A stretch of 25,065 nt of DNA, from contig CAZSFD010000076.1 in assembly GCA_964606085.1 (NCBI GenBank), positions 1 through 25,065 of the forward strand, read 5' to 3'. Shown one piece after another: positions 23,042 to 25,065 of the stretch. Under the pieces are notes generated by a model. That model had not been told where the DNA came from, searched no databases, and was given only the letters and a program-made list of their open reading frames with translations. The number at the start of each line of letters is the position of its first letter. Position 1 is the stretch's first letter. The position numbers and the translations under genes are program-made. The stretch is from CAIQJJ01 sp964606085. Its GTDB lineage: Bacteria > Chloroflexota > Anaerolineae > Anaerolineales > UBA4823.

Positions 23042-24994
23042 ATGAACAAATTCCTTTTCCAACTCATCGGGGGTATTTTGATAGCCCTGGGGTCGTTGCT
23101 GCCACGCACGGCAACCAGCCCATGGGTGGTAAGGCAGCCATCTGCCAAAGTTCTCATCCTCAATTCCTATCACCCGGGCCTGGTCTGGTCAGATCGAGAA
23201 ATTGAAGGCGTACGCGCCACCCTGCCTGACGATGCCGAGATTTTCATCGAATATATGGATGGCAAGCGAATTTCTGGCGAACCGGCTTATCTTGATCTGC
23301 TCTATCAAACCTATCAGCACAAATATGGCAATACCCATTTCGATGCCATCATCGCACTCGATGACGATGCCTTCCGCTTTTTGCTGCAACATCACCAGGC
23401 GCTGTTTCCCAACACACCGGTTGTCTTTTGCGGCGTAAGCGGCTATCAGCCCAACAACCTGGCCGAGCGCCCGCTCTTCACCGGCGTGGTCGAAAAAATA
23501 TCCCACGCCGAAACCCTGGCTTTGATCCGTCGGCTTCATCCTGATGTGCAACGCATCGGCCTGATTACCGATCAAACCACCACCGGCCAGATCGAACGCG
23601 CCCGTCTGGAAGCCCTGGTGGCCACGCTGGATGACGGCATCGTCTACGAATTTTTGGACAGCGGGGACGGGTTGACGGTGGATGAACTGCTGCAAAAGGT
23701 TCAAGCCGCCCCGCCGGGCAGCGTCCTCTACTATTCCGATTTCTTTCAAGATAGCGCTGGTGAAGTGACCCACCACCAAAATCTGATCCCGCTGCTTTCC
23801 CAGCGCTCACCGGTGCCGATCTACGCCCACGCGGAAATGTATTTGATGGAAGGCATTGTCGGTGGCAACATGAACGCCGGGCAGTTCGACGGCCAGGCGG
23901 CTGGCGAGATCGCCATGCGCATCCTGGCTGGCGAGCAGCCGTGGCAAATCCCGGTGCAAAGCGGGCCGAGCCGCAATATGTTCGATTACCAACAACTGCT
24001 ACGCTGGAAAATCCCCCTCGACCGGCTGCCCGCCGATAGCATCATCGTCAACCGCCAACAGACATTTTTCGAACAGTATGGTCACTATGTAATCGGCGGG
24101 ATCACCTTCTTCGTCATGCAAAGCCTGATCATCGCTTTGCTGCTGTTCAATATCCTGCGCCGACATCGCATGCAAAAATTGATCGAGACGCAAGCGGCCC
24201 AATTGCAAAGCCAGAACGAAGCCCTGCGCCAGGCGCAGGAAGAAGTGCGCCGTTGGAACAGCCAACTGGAGCAGCGCGTGAACGAGCGCACCGCCCAACT
24301 CGAAGCCGTCAACCGCGAACTGGAAGCCTTTTCGTATTCCGTCTCACACGATCTGCGCGCGCCGCTGCGCCATTTAAGCGGTTACACCCAAATTTTGCTC
24401 GACGACTATGCCCCACAAACTGAAAGCGGCATGACACAGGTGATCCAGCGCATCCAGAACGCGGGGCAGCAGATGAATCAACTGATCGAAAGCCTGCTCG
24501 AACTCTCGCGCCTGACACGCGGCAAATTCCACTGTGCGCCGGTCAACCTGAGCAAACTGGCCGACGAAATTGCCCGCGAACTGCAAGAGGAAGCCCCCGA
24601 CCGCCCGGTGCAATGGACGATTGCCCCCGGCCTGATCGCCCAGGCCGATGAACGGCTGGCGGCGGTGCTGCTCAAAAATTTACTCGAGAACGCCTGGAAA
24701 TACTCAGCCCAGACCCCCCACGCGCAGATCGAATTTGGCAGTACCCCCTTGCCCGATGGCAATGTGGCCTATTTCGTGCGCGACAACGGCGTCGGCTTCG
24801 ATATGGCTTACGCTGGCAAGCTCTTCACGGCCTTCCAACGCCTGCACAGCGCCGAGGAGTATCCCGGTCACGGGGTGGGCCTGGCGACGGCGCAGCGCAT
24901 CGTCCACCGTCATGGCGGACGCATCTGGGCTGAAAGCGCCGTGGGCAAAGGGGCAACTTTCACCTTCACCCTGCCCAATCCGATAGTCACCTAG
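23042..24994 (+). CDS. Sensor histidine kinase with ABC-substrate-binding-like sensor domain
   Basis: 650 residues. An N-terminal signal or anchor (1-25) precedes an extracytoplasmic domain (about 35-340; KVLILNSYHPGLVWSDREIEG) of the ABC_sub_bind (PF04392-like) periplasmic-binding type. One membrane helix (about 348-372) is followed by a coiled coil (about 378-425) and a HisKA domain with SVSHDLRAPLRHLS (phospho-acceptor His436). The HATPase domain shows LLENAWKYS (N box), DNGVGFDM (G1) and GHGVGLATA (G2). It would sense an extracellular ligand and phosphorylate a response regulator, but none is in the window. It is divergent from marR. The start is the first ATG, with AAGG upstream. The last residues IVT and the stop fall in a TAGTCACC repeat. 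Confidence 0.93.
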   Translation: MNKFLFQLIGGILIALGSLLPRTATSPWVVRQPSAKVLILNSYHPGLVWSDREIEGVRATLPDDAEIFIEYMDGKRISGEPAYLDLLYQTYQHKYGNTHFDAIIALDDDAFRFLLQHHQALFPNTPVVFCGVSGYQPNNLAERPLFTGVVEKISHAETLALIRRLHPDVQRIGLITDQTTTGQIERARLEALVATLDDGIVYEFLDSGDGLTVDELLQKVQAAPPGSVLYYSDFFQDSAGEVTHHQNLIPLLSQRSPVPIYAHAEMYLMEGIVGGNMNAGQFDGQAAGEIAMRILAGEQPWQIPVQSGPSRNMFDYQQLLRWKIPLDRLPADSIIVNRQQTFFEQYGHYVIGGITFFVMQSLIIALLLFNILRRHRMQKLIETQAAQLQSQNEALRQAQEEVRRWNSQLEQRVNERTAQLEAVNRELEAFSYSVSHDLRAPLRHLSGYTQILLDDYAPQTESGMTQVIQRIQNAGQQMNQLIESLLELSRLTRGKFHCAPVNLSKLADEIARELQEEAPDRPVQWTIAPGLIAQADERLAAVLLKNLLENAWKYSAQTPHAQIEFGSTPLPDGNVAYFVRDNGVGFDMAYAGKLFTAFQRLHSAEEYPGHGVGLATAQRIVHRHGGRIWAESAVGKGATFTFTLPNPIVT

Positions 24995-25007
24995 TCACCT
25001 TGTCACC
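24984..25007. repeat. Three TAGTCACC-type 8-bp units at the kinase stop codon
   Basis: TAGTCACC, TAGTCACC, TTGTCACC in tandem. The kinase stop codon is the TAG of the second unit. Similar TAGTC units occur at 287-361 between tRNA genes. Confidence 0.65.
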
Positions 25008-25010
25008 CAA

Positions 25011-25065
<55 letters not shown>

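Overview
The window is a fragment of a bacterial chromosome, moderately GC-rich, and most likely from a Chloroflexota (Anaerolineae-like) lineage. That placement is an inference from the overall gene style: Thr/Pro-rich lipoprotein linkers, several GH13 enzymes, NfeD-type protease, FG-GAP/UnbV protein, and abundant short palindromic repeats. No 16S or other decisive marker is present. Two features are technical: a 100-N scaffold gap (16133-16232) and a poly-G run that ends the window (25011-25065).

Layout. (1) 1-512, minus strand: the first codons of tuf behind tRNA-Thr(GGT), tRNA-Tyr(GTA) and tRNA-Thr(TGT), with a good sigma70-type promoter in front. (2) 568-2931, minus: lipoyl synthase LipA and a membrane NfeD-family serine protease. 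(3) 2956-4980: a compact divergent promoter region. The plus-strand side first makes a structured leader of about 93 nt ending in a perfect intrinsic terminator, then a DEAD-box RNA helicase. (4) 5075-9280, minus: a sulfotransferase overlapping lgt, then a sulfatase-like hydrolase and a phosphodiesterase lipoprotein, both of which appear to use Thr rather than formylglycine. (5) 9350-22916, minus: a maltodextrin locus. Reading in transcription order: a MarR-family regulator; a MalE-like binding protein carrying a C-terminal X25/pullulanase-type starch-binding domain; MalF with a large extracytoplasmic insertion; MalG; an FG-GAP/ASPIC-UnbV protein followed by a di-haem cytochrome c peroxidase; and three GH13 enzymes (GH13_20-like, a secreted lipoprotein amylase, and a third amylase/cyclomaltodextrinase-like enzyme). 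No MalK ATPase is present, so the importer must borrow one. (6) 23042-24994, plus: a sensor histidine kinase with an ABC-substrate-binding-like sensor domain.

Regulation. Three near-identical 20-bp palindromes lie on the malE and marR promoters, both of which have clear -35/-10 boxes 17 bp apart. This predicts autoregulated MarR control of maltodextrin uptake. A strong terminator between malE and malF would make binding protein more abundant than permease.

The most unusual property of the window is its load of palindromic repeats of several families. They separate genes, but they also enter coding sequence. They supply the last codons and stop of nfeD, the cytochrome peroxidase, the third GH13 gene and the histidine kinase; part of a signal peptide; an in-frame insert in one GH13; the lipoprotein linker of another; and, most strikingly, a tandem 96-bp (32-codon) open-frame repeat that probably joins the FG-GAP protein to the cytochrome peroxidase as one polypeptide. 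The assembly gap lies inside that repeat array.
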